Notes: generated by a model not told the origin, from the letters alone. Shown: positions 35,245-44,329, counted from the stretch's first letter. The stretch is 64,000 nucleotides of DNA from Flavobacterium sp. (GCA_016718345.1 JADKDN010000002.1:248001-312000); one strand, 5' to 3'. Numbers and translations: made by a program.

Positions 35245-37362
35245 TTAATGAGGTTGATGGGCTTGTTTTAGTAAATCATTTACAGTTTTAACTGGATTGA
35301 ATGTTGCTATAGGAACTTCTACAAAAAGCGTTATCCATCTGGCCATAGCACCATTCCAAAGACCAGGTAATTCATACGCTTTTAAATCTCTTCCATTCTT
35401 GTTTTTTTCTACAATGAATCCTGTTTCATGATCGACAAATTCATTCAAATCGAATTTATTTCCTTTAAAATCTTTTATGCCACATACCAAATCAACTGGG
35501 TTAAAATGGGTAGCACTCTCCAGTATTCGTTTTTGACTAAGATTTTGCAAATCTATTTGGGACGTTTCAATAATTTGCAACGAAACAACTCCTTTATTGT
35601 CACGAACCCAAAAAGGACCTCCACCAGCTTCGCCTTCATTCTTTACCATTCCACAAACACGAATGGGTCTATTTAGAATGTCTTTAATGTAATTGATCTT
35701 ATTCTCTAAAGTATATTTTTGAAAATCTTCGATGATTGTTATACTCAACTTGGTTTTTATAAATGAAATAATTGCTTCAATATCTTCTTGTTGAATTGAT
35801 TCGTTTTCTATTTGATTTAAAATTTGAAAAATTTTATCCTGTAATTCGATAAGAATTCCTCCGAGCGCTTTCTTATATAATGTGATTTTTTCAATATGAT
35901 TCTGAATTACATTATCAATATTCTTAATAAAAATAATATCAGCATCAAGGTGATTCAAATTGTCAATCAATGCTCCATGGCCCGCTGGTCTAAAGACTAA
36001 TTTACCCGAATCATTTCTAAAAGGATTATTTTCAAAATCAACAGCAATTGTATCTGTTGCTGGGTTTTGTATAGAAAATTTAATACTTATGTCTACTTTG
36101 GATGATTTTTCAATCTTGTTTTTTACTTCATCTATTATTTTTTCAAAGTGAGACTGATGTATTCCCGAAATCGTAAAATGTATATTAGAAACTCCGTTTG
36201 AATTAGCATAATAAACAGCCTCATTCAAGTGTTCCTCTATTGGAGTGGCTATATGAGACGCATATTTATGAAAAGGCAAAATCCCTTTTGGTTTGTTTGA
36301 AAAATTAAAATATTCTGGTTCTAAAAGTAGTTTAATGAAGTAGTAATTTTTTTTATCACTCTCCCATTTGTCAAAATCAAAATATAATTCTCTTAATTTT
36401 TTGTCAATTGAAGCAAAAAAAGGAAACTTCTCCATCCCTGCTAAAAAGACCGTAAGCCCAGTTGCATTCTTTCTATTGATATAGGCATTTATCGTTTCAT
36501 TTTCAAAGTCAAATTCATTCAAAAATTCATTCAAAAATTTAAACATTCTACTTGCTGCCCCCGATGCAGGAACAAACTTTGTCAATGACAAAGTTTGTTT
36601 TCTTTGATCAAAATAGTCTGAAAATTGCTGAAACTCGTCTTCTGACGACAATTTTATTATGCCATCATTTTTCGTTGCAGGCCGCACTAAAACAGCTTTT
36701 GAAATACCTAATCGAAATACATTCAAATGGCTATTAATGGTTTCTAATGAAATTCCTCTTTCATAAATTTGAACAAAATCATGTGAAGAAAACCCCATTT
36801 CTTTTGCCTTATCTAACTCTACAATAATTTTTTTAGCTTGCTCAAATCTAGTTTCAGCATTGCCTGAAAGAACAATAAATGGTTTGTTATTCTGAAGTAA
36901 TGATTCTTTAAAAATAGTAAAATGCGCTTCTCTATTATCTGGCTGGTCACGTAGACCGTCATTCTCCCATGGCACATCAACATCCGTTAAAAAGAACAAA
37001 TCGTATTTGTGTTTTCTAGCAGCTTTATCCAAAATTGGATCGCAAAAATTATAGTTAATTTCTGAGAAAACTTTGGTTACTAACAAACAGGTATCGCAAA
37101 AAAGATACTTATTTGCCGTTAAAAGGGCTTCATTTTCCTGTCTTACTTGACCAATAGCTATTGGCAATAAATCTTCAGGACTACATGTTTGTGCTGTAGT
37201 GTTGAGCTTTTTCTCTAAATAATCTCTAGCAAATTCTGGCGCCCAAACTGTATCAAAATAATCTGCTAACTGCTTAGACAAGGTAGTTTTGCCTGTACTT
37301 TCAGATTCAAACAATGCTATTTTTACTATTGCTGAGTGCTGTTGTTTAAGATTTTCCTCCAT
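35245..37362 (-). CDS. NadR-like P-loop kinase fused to DUF4301
   Basis: A 705-residue fusion. The N-terminal ~190 residues are an AAA_28/NadR-type kinase: P-loop FESESTGKTTL, VWAPEFARDYLEKK, LFCDTCLLVTKVFSE and LFFLTDVDVPWENDGLRDQP. In NadR this fold phosphorylates nicotinamide riboside. The rest (from MGFSSHDFVQIYERG) is DUF4301. Inside it, FVPASGAASRMFKF and FRPAGHGALIDNLN resemble the nucleotide- and sugar-binding loops of UDP-sugar pyrophosphorylases, and an Asp (KNIDNV) follows where those enzymes hold a metal ligand. I infer a nucleotidyltransferase fold; the substrate is unknown. It overlaps the 3' end of pnuC by 37 bases and precedes arfB. The fusion has no frame break, but the join reads KAKEMGF, so the second domain could also start alone. 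Confidence 0.82.
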   Translation of the reverse strand: MEENLKQQHSAIVKIALFESESTGKTTLSKQLADYFDTVWAPEFARDYLEKKLNTTAQTCSPEDLLPIAIGQVRQENEALLTANKYLFCDTCLLVTKVFSEINYNFCDPILDKAARKHKYDLFFLTDVDVPWENDGLRDQPDNREAHFTIFKESLLQNNKPFIVLSGNAETRFEQAKKIIVELDKAKEMGFSSHDFVQIYERGISLETINSHLNVFRLGISKAVLVRPATKNDGIIKLSSEDEFQQFSDYFDQRKQTLSLTKFVPASGAASRMFKFLNEFLNEFDFENETINAYINRKNATGLTVFLAGMEKFPFFASIDKKLRELYFDFDKWESDKKNYYFIKLLLEPEYFNFSNKPKGILPFHKYASHIATPIEEHLNEAVYYANSNGVSNIHFTISGIHQSHFEKIIDEVKNKIEKSSKVDISIKFSIQNPATDTIAVDFENNPFRNDSGKLVFRPAGHGALIDNLNHLDADIIFIKNIDNVIQNHIEKITLYKKALGGILIELQDKIFQILNQIENESIQQEDIEAIISFIKTKLSITIIEDFQKYTLENKINYIKDILNRPIRVCGMVKNEGEAGGGPFWVRDNKGVVSLQIIETSQIDLQNLSQKRILESATHFNPVDLVCGIKDFKGNKFDLNEFVDHETGFIVEKNKNGRDLKAYELPGLWNGAMARWITLFVEVPIATFNPVKTVNDLLKQAHQPH

Positions 37363-37767
37363 TCTAAATAAGCTGAAATAGCTAAAATTGTAAAAATTAA
37401 ATATTGTAATGACAACATTCCTAGTCCTCTGTATGCATATAGGGGAACAACTAAAATGTCACCAAAAATCCATAAAGTCCAGTTTTCTATTTTTTTGTTG
37501 GCCATATACCACATCGCAGTGAAGAATATTCCTGACGCAAAAATATCGACATAATTATCTTCTTTAATCTCATAATTGAAGAAATTATATATTGCGAAAA
37601 CTACGAAAATTGTAGCAAAAAACATCATAATTCCTATAATTTTTTCACTGGTACTCGTTCTTGTTATCAATAAACTTAGTCATCAGTGGATTAATAAAAG
37701 CTAAAAACTCTCCTACTATTTGAATAGTTGAAACATTCTTGTAACTATTTAGAAAAAAATCAATCAT
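37326..37767 (-). pseudogene. pnuC: PnuC-family vitamin transporter, middle deleted
   Basis: PnuC proteins import nicotinamide riboside or, as PnuT, thiamine. The N-terminus (MIDFFLNSYKNVSTIQIVGE) starts at 37767, overlapping the GGGP synthase stop as ATGA. The C-terminal part, in another frame, runs 37670-37326 (ITRTSTSEKIIGIM, three membrane helices, then LEWRKILNN). Members are about 200 residues; here only about 140 codons are left, and the central helices with the WxxW-type substrate motif are missing. The junction is near 37670-37700. The next gene, a NadR-like kinase, overlaps its end, the usual transporter-kinase pairing. As written it cannot work; assembly error or true decay. Confidence 0.75.
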
Positions 37768-38483
37768 GATAACGAATCAAAAAAATTCAAATTGTTTTCA
37801 AAAGCAGTCCCAACTACAACCATGTCAGCACCAGAATCAAAAGCCTGCTCAATCAACGCTTTATTACAAATCCCTCCACCAACTATCAATGGTATTTGAA
37901 TATTTTTGGACACTCTTTGAATAATCTCTAAAGAAACAGGATTAAGTGCACCACTTCCCGCTTCAAGATAAATCAACTGATTGCCAAGCATTTCTCCAGC
38001 CTGAGCCGTTTGGGTTATATAATCACTTTTATTAGCGTCCAATGGTTTTGTTTGGCTTACTTTGGCAACAGCTGTTTCATTTCCTCCATCAATTAGTATG
38101 TAGCCCGTTGCAATAACTTCAAGTTTTGTCTTCTTTAAAAGTGGAACGGCATTTACCTGATGCTCAATCAAAAAATCTGGATTTCTACCTGAAATTAAAG
38201 ATAGAAATAAAATGCCATCCGCCATACCCGATATTTGAGAGGGATTTCCGGGAAAAAGCACTATTGGTAGGGAGCAGTTTTGTTTAATTTTTACAATCAA
38301 ATCATCAATTTTAGTACTCAAAACCAAGCTTCCTCCAACAAAAATATGTGTTGCTGGCGACTGATTTATCTTCATAATTAATTTATCCATTCCGCTCCAA
38401 TCAATTTTATCTGGATCGAGAAGAATAGCAAGCATCTTTTTATTTTTTGCTTTGTATTGAAGGATTTCTTGGTAAATTGACAT
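37764..38483 (-). CDS. Geranylgeranylglyceryl phosphate synthase (GGGPS, PcrB family)
   Basis: A 239-residue TIM-barrel prenyltransferase joining a polyprenyl diphosphate to sn-glycerol 1-phosphate. Family motifs: AILLDPDKIDW near residues 18-28, THIFVGGSLVL, the phosphate-binding YLEAGSGA and the VGGGI loop, then GADMVVVGTAFE. Group II GGGPS enzymes are common in Bacteroidetes and one from Flavobacterium has been characterised; they make archaeal-type ether lipid precursors whose role in bacteria is unclear. The stop overlaps pnuC (ATGA) and a phosphopantetheinyl transferase lies upstream. Confidence 0.9.
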   Translation of the reverse strand: MSIYQEILQYKAKNKKMLAILLDPDKIDWSGMDKLIMKINQSPATHIFVGGSLVLSTKIDDLIVKIKQNCSLPIVLFPGNPSQISGMADGILFLSLISGRNPDFLIEHQVNAVPLLKKTKLEVIATGYILIDGGNETAVAKVSQTKPLDANKSDYITQTAQAGEMLGNQLIYLEAGSGALNPVSLEIIQRVSKNIQIPLIVGGGICNKALIEQAFDSGADMVVVGTAFENNLNFFDSLS

Positions 38484-38588
38484 TGAAAAATGAGGCTCCC
38501 AAACCGTCTTTCGGACCCCACCCCACCATTATTACAAAAAAAAAATACCGTTAAAGATTAGTAAAGTTAAGATTGCAAGATTTTAATC

Positions 38589-39239
38589 TCAAGACTTTTC
38601 TTTAAAAGCACAAACATAGACATAATCTTCAATGGTATCGAAAATAATATTAAAAACTTCTTCCCTATTATTAAACTTTAAAATTGCTTTTGATTTTTTT
38701 TCCTCTAACAAAAAATCTTCTTCAAAGATATGGTTTGGAAAACTAATGCCTTGTTCGTTTTTAATCTTAAAAATACTTTCCTTAATTCCCCAAATTACTG
38801 TAGCTTTTTTAATCTTTTCTTCCATTGATAAGTTTTCCAAATGTAAAACATCCATAAATCGGGGTGCAATTCTTACTGTTTTATCTTTAATTTGTTCTAA
38901 ATCTAAACCTACTTTTTCTTGACTAATAACAATGGCAGAAAAATCATTGGAGTGAGAAATTGAAATTTCAACATCTTTAACAAAGCAACCTTGCGGTTTT
39001 ATATGTGGCTTTCCAAATGCATCATAATACAAGTCAAAATCATCATATTCATTATGCTGCAACAACATTCTAACCGCTAAAAATCCCTTTTGATGACTTT
39101 CAGATTTCATTGATTCTAAGCGTGCAATTGAAGAATTTTTCAACCTAATTTGACTTCTAAGTTCACTTAAATCTTCTGTAATCTTCCAAAGATAGAGTTT
39201 GGTCGTTTTTGATAATACTACTACTTTATATAATGGCAT
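38589..39239 (-). CDS. 4'-phosphopantetheinyl transferase superfamily protein
   Basis: Sfp/AcpS-superfamily enzyme that adds the phosphopantetheine arm to carrier proteins. The 216-residue protein has the metal-binding motif VGLDLEQI and the catalytic WGIKESIFK; ISHSNDFSAIVIS precedes the first. It may modify acyl carrier proteins or a secondary-metabolite synthase; no such synthase is in the window. It is first in the run leading to GGGPS, about 105 bases ahead of it, and divergent from ahcY. Confidence 0.88.
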   Translation of the reverse strand: MPLYKVVVLSKTTKLYLWKITEDLSELRSQIRLKNSSIARLESMKSESHQKGFLAVRMLLQHNEYDDFDLYYDAFGKPHIKPQGCFVKDVEISISHSNDFSAIVISQEKVGLDLEQIKDKTVRIAPRFMDVLHLENLSMEEKIKKATVIWGIKESIFKIKNEQGISFPNHIFEEDFLLEEKKSKAILKFNNREEVFNIIFDTIEDYVYVCAFKEKS

Positions 39240-39325
39240 TTAGTATTTTGCTGTTTTTCAAAAGATTAAACGTTTAAACATTTCACAAATTTTAAAATAA
39301 ATTATTAAATTTAAAACCTATGTTG

Positions 39326-39333
39326 TAATTTTG
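39326..39333 (+). promoter_or_regulatory. -7 element of ahcY
   Basis: TAATTTTG matches TAnnTTTG, 34 bases before the ahcY start. Confidence 0.55.
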
Positions 39334-39367
39334 CACCCACATTTTTAAAAACAAATATACATAATAG

Positions 39368-40684
39368 ATGAGTACACAAACGTTACCTTATGTAGCTTTT
39401 AAAGTGAAAGATATTTCACTTGCAGCTTGGGGAAGAAAAGAAATTGAATTAGCAGAAGCTGAAATGCCAGGTTTAATGGCTTTGAGAGCGGAATATAAAG
39501 ACGAACAACCTCTTAAAGGTGCTCGTATTGCAGGGTGTTTACATATGACGATTCAAACTGCTGTTTTAATTGAAACTTTAATAGCTCTAGGTGCAGAAGT
39601 GACATGGAGTTCTTGTAACATTTTTTCTACTCAAGATCAAGCTGCCGCTGCTATTGCCGCTGCTGGAATTCAAGTGTATGCTTGGAAAGGTTTGAACGAA
39701 GAAGATTTTGATTGGTGTATCGAACAAACGTTGTTCTTTGGCGAAGATAGAAAACCATTAAACATGATTTTGGATGATGGCGGTGATTTGACTAACATGG
39801 TGTTTGACCGTTACCCTGAATTAATCCCTGGAATTAAAGGTTTGTCAGAAGAAACTACAACTGGTGTTCATCGTTTGTACGAAAGAATGAAAAACGGAAC
39901 TTTGTTCATGCCGGCTATCAACGTGAATGACTCGGTTACCAAATCGAAATTTGACAACAAATACGGCTGTAAAGAAAGTGCTGTTGATGCTATTCGTCGT
40001 GCTACTGACGTAATGTTGGCTGGAAAAAGAGTAATTGTATGTGGATACGGCGACGTAGGGAAAGGAACTGCTGCTTCATTCCGTGGTGCTGGTTCTATCG
40101 TTACGGTAACTGAAATTGACCCAATTTGTGCGTTACAAGCGGCTATGGACGGTTTTGAAGTTAAAAAATTAGATACCGTTGTTGCAAATGCTGACATCAT
40201 CATTACAACTACAGGAAACAAAGACATTGTATTAGGTTCTCACTTCGAAAAAATGAAAGACAAAACCATCGTTTGTAACATTGGTCACTTCGACAACGAA
40301 ATCGATATGGCTTGGTTGAACAAAAATTATGGTTCAACAAAAGATGAAATCAAACCTCAAGTTGATAAATATACAATCAACGGAAAAGATATCATCATCT
40401 TGGCAGAGGGTCGTTTAGTAAACTTAGGTTGTGCTACAGGGCACCCAAGTTTTGTGATGAGTAACTCTTTTACCAACCAAACTTTGGCTCAAATCGAATT
40501 GTGGAAAAACAGCGCTTCATACAAAAATGAAGTGTACATGTTACCAAAACATTTAGATGAAAAAGTAGCAGCTTTACACTTAGCTAAATTAGGTGTAGAA
40601 TTGGAAACCTTGCGTCCAGACCAAGCAGAATATATTGGAGTTGAAGTACAAGGTCCTTTTAAACCGGAATATTATAGATACTAA
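39368..40684 (+). CDS. ahcY: Adenosylhomocysteinase (S-adenosylhomocysteine hydrolase)
   Basis: AhcY splits S-adenosylhomocysteine into adenosine and homocysteine, relieving product inhibition of methyltransferases. The 438-residue enzyme has KGARIAGCLHMTIQTAVLIE, the substrate region CNIFSTQDQAAAAIAAAG, the NAD-binding VCGYGDVGKGTAASF and the C-terminal PFKPEYYRY with its conserved Lys-x2-Tyr ending. It uses tightly bound NAD. Intact, monocistronic, closed by a hairpin terminator. Confidence 0.98.
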   Translation: MSTQTLPYVAFKVKDISLAAWGRKEIELAEAEMPGLMALRAEYKDEQPLKGARIAGCLHMTIQTAVLIETLIALGAEVTWSSCNIFSTQDQAAAAIAAAGIQVYAWKGLNEEDFDWCIEQTLFFGEDRKPLNMILDDGGDLTNMVFDRYPELIPGIKGLSEETTTGVHRLYERMKNGTLFMPAINVNDSVTKSKFDNKYGCKESAVDAIRRATDVMLAGKRVIVCGYGDVGKGTAASFRGAGSIVTVTEIDPICALQAAMDGFEVKKLDTVVANADIIITTTGNKDIVLGSHFEKMKDKTIVCNIGHFDNEIDMAWLNKNYGSTKDEIKPQVDKYTINGKDIIILAEGRLVNLGCATGHPSFVMSNSFTNQTLAQIELWKNSASYKNEVYMLPKHLDEKVAALHLAKLGVELETLRPDQAEYIGVEVQGPFKPEYYRY

Positions 40685-40725
40685 ATCATTATAAGGAATA
40701 AAGTAATTTCATCCTATAATTTTAG

Positions 40726-40754
40726 AACCCTTACAGTTTTGTGAGGGTTTTTTT
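40726..40754 (+). terminator. Terminator after ahcY
   Basis: AACCCTTACA (40726-40735) pairs with TGTGAGGGTT (one G-U pair), followed by a T-run. The -7 element of the next gene begins at its end. Confidence 0.8.
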
Positions 40755-40761
40755 ATCTTTG
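40754..40761 (+). promoter_or_regulatory. -7 element of the double-ABC ATPase gene
   Basis: TATCTTTG matches TAnnTTTG and begins at the last T of the ahcY terminator; the ATG follows at 40786. Confidence 0.5.
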
Positions 40762-40785
40762 AAAAGTAAAAAAGTATATCATAAA

Positions 40786-42027
40786 ATGCATCTTCTAGAA
40801 CATTGGGACATTCTTCTCTCGAATGAAGTGAATAAAAAAATCTTTAGTGATACCCTGCTTTCAGGAAAAATAAAAGGAAAGCTCAGTTATCTTAATGGTT
40901 TAAAGGGAATCCTTTTTTCAGATATCAGTATAACCCAATACGTAGAAAAAGAATACAAATACGATTCGACAGTAAGCCTAACTGAATCCAATAGAAAATT
41001 AAATACTTTTTCTTCTGGTGAACGCAAAAAAATATTTCTAAACTATTGCTTGGCACAAAAACCTGATTATCTAATTATTGATAATCCACTAGATCATTTA
41101 GACCAAATATCGAGAGCAAATCTAAAAAATGCTCTCGAAAAAATATCCAAATCCATTCGCATCATCCAACTTGTTAATCGCTCAACTGACCTACTCCCAT
41201 TTCTTTCAAACAAAGCACATATTAGAGATAATTCTTTTAAACTCTACAAAATAAATTCAAAAAAAATAGAAAAGAAAAACCTTAAAAAATCATCAATCCC
41301 AACATTACTTTCCGACCATACAAAATCAGACATAGAAATAGTTAGGATGGAAAAGGTATCTGTAAGTTATGAGAATAAAATCATATTAAATTCGATTTCA
41401 TGGAATATAAAAAAAGGAGAGTTTTGGCAACTCGTAGGACCTAACGGTTCTGGGAAAAGCACTTTGTTAGCAATGATTGCAGGAGACAACCCAAAAGGAT
41501 ATGGACAAAATCTATTTTTATTTGGAAAGAAAAAAGGTAGTGGAGAAAGTATCTGGGAAATTAAAAAGAAAATTGGAATTTATTCCACAGCAATGACAGA
41601 TTTATTCCAGAAACGAGAGACAGTTGAAAATATGATTCTCTCAGGTTATTTTGATTCTATTGGTTTATATACAGAACCAACTTCTTTACAAAAACAAACC
41701 GTAAAAAAATGGCTTGAATTAATTAATATGAGTGAATTAAAGAACAATTATTTTAATCAAATTTCTATTGGTCAACAAAGAATTGTTTTAATAATTAGAG
41801 CTATAATAAAGCACCCAATAGTAGCCATTCTTGACGAGCCCTTTGAAGGATTAGATGATGAAAACGTTACCTTAGTTGGACAACTAATAAATATATTAGT
41901 AAGTGAAACCAATATGAGTATTATTTGTGTATCTCACCGTATTGAAACAATTCTAACTCCTAATTTAGTTTATGAATTGGTTCCTACCGACTCAGGATCG
42001 ATTGGTAAAATAAGAGAAATCCATTAA
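40786..42027 (+). CDS. Tandem ABC ATPase, ModF/PhrA-like, first ATPase degenerate
   Basis: A soluble protein of 413 residues with two ABC ATPase domains and no membrane segment, similar in plan to ModF/PhrA. Domain 2 is complete: Walker A GPNGSGKSTLL, signature ISIGQQRI, Walker B VAILDEPFEGLD and H-loop VSHR. Domain 1 has no Walker A lysine-serine motif but keeps a signature (FSSGERKKIF) and Walker B-like LIIDNPLDHLD, so it probably cannot hydrolyse ATP. I choose the ATG at 40786; a GTG at 40741 lies inside the preceding terminator. The biological role is unknown. Confidence 0.82.
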   Translation: MHLLEHWDILLSNEVNKKIFSDTLLSGKIKGKLSYLNGLKGILFSDISITQYVEKEYKYDSTVSLTESNRKLNTFSSGERKKIFLNYCLAQKPDYLIIDNPLDHLDQISRANLKNALEKISKSIRIIQLVNRSTDLLPFLSNKAHIRDNSFKLYKINSKKIEKKNLKKSSIPTLLSDHTKSDIEIVRMEKVSVSYENKIILNSISWNIKKGEFWQLVGPNGSGKSTLLAMIAGDNPKGYGQNLFLFGKKKGSGESIWEIKKKIGIYSTAMTDLFQKRETVENMILSGYFDSIGLYTEPTSLQKQTVKKWLELINMSELKNNYFNQISIGQQRIVLIIRAIIKHPIVAILDEPFEGLDDENVTLVGQLINILVSETNMSIICVSHRIETILTPNLVYELVPTDSGSIGKIREIH

Positions 42028-42037
42028 CTTTTTACAA

Positions 42038-42069
42038 AACAAAAAACCCATTCAAAATAGAATGGGTTT
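42038..42069 (-). terminator. Terminator of rplU-rpmA
   Basis: On the minus strand AAACCCATTC pairs with GAATGGGTTT, followed by TTTTTTG. It may also help end the ABC ATPase transcript from the other side. Confidence 0.8.
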
Positions 42070-42093
42070 CGTAATAATATAGAATCTTAGTAA

Positions 42094-42354
42094 TTATGCT
42101 TCGAAAGGAAGTATAGAAACGTATGATTTATTATCTCTTTTCTTTTGGAACTGAACCACTCCATCAACTTTTGCATGTAAAGTATGATCTTTACTAATGT
42201 AAACGTTTTCTCCTGGATTATGTTTAGAACCTCTTTGTCTTACAATGATATTCCCAGCTATAGCAGCTTGACCACCAAAAATCTTAACACCTAAACGTTT
42301 TGATTCTGATTCTCTACCATTCTTAGAACTACCGACACCTTTCTTGTGAGCCAT
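42094..42354 (-). CDS. rpmA: 50S ribosomal protein L27 (bL27)
   Basis: bL27 lies near the peptidyl-transferase centre. The 86-residue protein starts MAHKKGVGSSKNGRESESKR and continues LGVKIFGGQAAIAGNIIVRQ, the family signature. It has no N-terminal processing extension of the Firmicutes type. It follows rplU after 23 bases in the usual rplU-rpmA pair. Confidence 0.98.
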   Translation of the reverse strand: MAHKKGVGSSKNGRESESKRLGVKIFGGQAAIAGNIIVRQRGSKHNPGENVYISKDHTLHAKVDGVVQFQKKRDNKSYVSILPFEA

Positions 42355-42377
42355 GATGTATTCGTTTTATATTGTTA

Positions 42378-42809
42378 TTATTCTTGTGTATCTTCTTTTT
42401 TAGCTTTTGGAGCCTTTTTTACTTTTGGAGCTTCCACTTCTTCTTCAGTAGCTACTTCAACTGCCGCTTTTTTTGGAGCTGCCGCTTTTTTTCCTCCTGT
42501 TGCCGAAATGCCTTCAATTACAATTTGAGTAAGATATTGGCGGTGACCATTTTTCTTTTTAAATCCTTTTCTTCTTTTCTTTTTGAAAACGATTACTTTA
42601 TCACCTTTTAAGTGTTGTAACACTTTGGCTTCTACTGAAGCTCCTTCTATAGCTGGGGCGCCTAAAGTTACATTTCCGTTATCATCTAATAAAAGAACTT
42701 TATCAAAAGAAACTTTTGAACCTTCTTCATTAGCTAAACGGTGAACATAAACCTTTAAGTCTTTGCTTACTTTGAACTGTTGCCCTGCTATCTCTACGAT
42801 TGCATACAT
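42378..42809 (-). CDS. rplU: 50S ribosomal protein L21 (bL21) with Lys/Ala-rich extension
   Basis: bL21 binds 23S rRNA. Residues 1-~100 are canonical: MYAIVEIAGQQFKVSKDLKV, KVLLLDDNGNVTLGAPAIEG and KKRRKGFKKKNGHRQYLTQI. The last ~40 residues are an Ala/Lys/Glu-rich tail (KKAAAPKKAAVEVATEEEVE), as in many Bacteroidetes L21 proteins and absent from E. coli. It is the first gene of the pair with rpmA; a -7 element lies about 30 bases upstream. Confidence 0.97.
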   Translation of the reverse strand: MYAIVEIAGQQFKVSKDLKVYVHRLANEEGSKVSFDKVLLLDDNGNVTLGAPAIEGASVEAKVLQHLKGDKVIVFKKKRRKGFKKKNGHRQYLTQIVIEGISATGGKKAAAPKKAAVEVATEEEVEAPKVKKAPKAKKEDTQE

Positions 42810-42839
42810 AACAAATTGTTTTTATTAATTTTAAGGTTG

Positions 42840-42847
42840 CAAATATA
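42840..42847 (-). promoter_or_regulatory. -7 element of rplU-rpmA
   Basis: TATATTTG on the minus strand, 30 bases before the rplU start. Confidence 0.55.
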
Positions 42848-43075
42848 CAACTTAAAATCATACTTACAACAGATAAATAAAATTTGTTTTACTTTACATA
42901 AAAGCTTGCTTAGTTGGAGTTTAACCCATTTAAAATCAAAAAAACATACTCAAATCAACATTTGTTTATTAAATTTTCAATTCTAATGATAGTTGCATAC
43001 AAAAAAAAGTATTTTTGATGTAACAAAAAATAGGATTAAAATACTAATCGACTTAGAACAAAAATTATTAACCTT

Positions 43076-44328
43076 ATGAAAAATTCATTAATGGCTTTAA
43101 GTGCTGCACTTATGCTTGGAGGAAGTGTTTCTGCTCAAAAAGTTGCTTTTGAGGAATACAACCTAGACAATGGTTTACATGTTATCTTACATAATGACTC
43201 GTCAGCTCCAACAATAATTACCTCCGTAATGTACCATGTAGGTGCAAAAGACGAACAACCCGACAGAACAGGGTTTGCTCATTTTTTTGAACATCTACTA
43301 TTTGAAGGAACAGAAAACATTAAACGTGGAGAATGGATGAACATCGTTTCTTCAAATGGAGGTTACAATAATGCAAATACTACTGAAGATAGAACGTACT
43401 ATTATGAAGTATTCCCTTCCAACAATCTAGAATTAGGCTTGTGGATGGAAGCAGAACGAATGCTTCATCCAGTAATCAATCAAATTGGTGTTGACACACA
43501 AAATGAAGTAGTTAAAGAAGAGAAAAGGTTGGGAGATGACAGCAAACCTTACGGAAACTTAATTCCGGTAGTAAAAAGAAATATTTTCAAAAAACATCCT
43601 TATCGATGGACAACAATTGGTTCGATGGAACATTTAGACGCTGCAAAACTAGAGGAGTTTCAAGCATTCAACAAAAAATTCTACATCCCTAACAATGCTG
43701 TTCTTGTCGTTGCTGGGGAGTTTTTGATTCAGAGCAAGCAAAGCTTGGATAAAAAAATATTTTGGTTCAATAAAAAAAGCTCTGCAATTAAAAAGAAACT
43801 TTTATTGAAGACCCAATAAATCAAACGATTAATGCCGTTTATGAAGACCCAAATATCCAAATCCCATTAATTGTTACTGCTTATAGAACACCATCAATGA
43901 AAACTAGAGATGCTAGAGTTTTAGATATGATTTCAACAATTCTAAGCGATGGTAAAAGTTCAAGATTGTACAAAAAAACTGTTGACGATGTTTGCCCAAG
44001 CTCCTTTACCAGTGAAGATTTATTAAAGGAAATTGATGATGAAATTTTAAAATTACAAACCGAACTAATCTCGGAAAAAGATTTACAAAAACTAGAAAAC
44101 AAATTTGAAAATCAATTTGTGAACAGCAATTCAACCGTTGAAGGTGTTGCGGATAATCTAGCCACCTATTATTTGTTATATAAAGACGTTAATTTGATTA
44201 ATACTGAAATAGAAATCTACCGCTCCATCACCCGCGAAGAAATAAGAGATGTTGCCAAAAAATATCTAAATCCAAATCAACGATTATTACTAAATTACAT
44301 TCCAACAAAAGACAAGACTCAAAATTAA
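43076..44328 (+). CDS. M16 zinc peptidase, catalytic-type subunit (frameshifts and probable internal loss)
   Basis: A periplasmic M16 (insulinase/pitrilysin) peptidase with a signal peptide (MALSAALMLGGSVSAQ). The zinc motif HFFEH (H69, E72, H73) is intact, and the distal glutamate region NEVVKEEKR follows. The frame breaks at about 43725-43810, where AGEF should continue DSEQAKLWIKKYFGSI, and more than one indel is needed. Around 43985-44020 the sequence VDDVCPSSFTSEDLLKEID lacks about 25 residues that members have there. A short gap of one base leads to the second M16 gene. In this arrangement, the HxxEH subunit pairs with a noncatalytic one. Confidence 0.85.
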
Positions 44329-44329
44329 A

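Noticed and set aside
39240..39367. SAH riboswitch before ahcY
   Set aside because: The leader is only about 30 bases and shows no conserved SAH motif.
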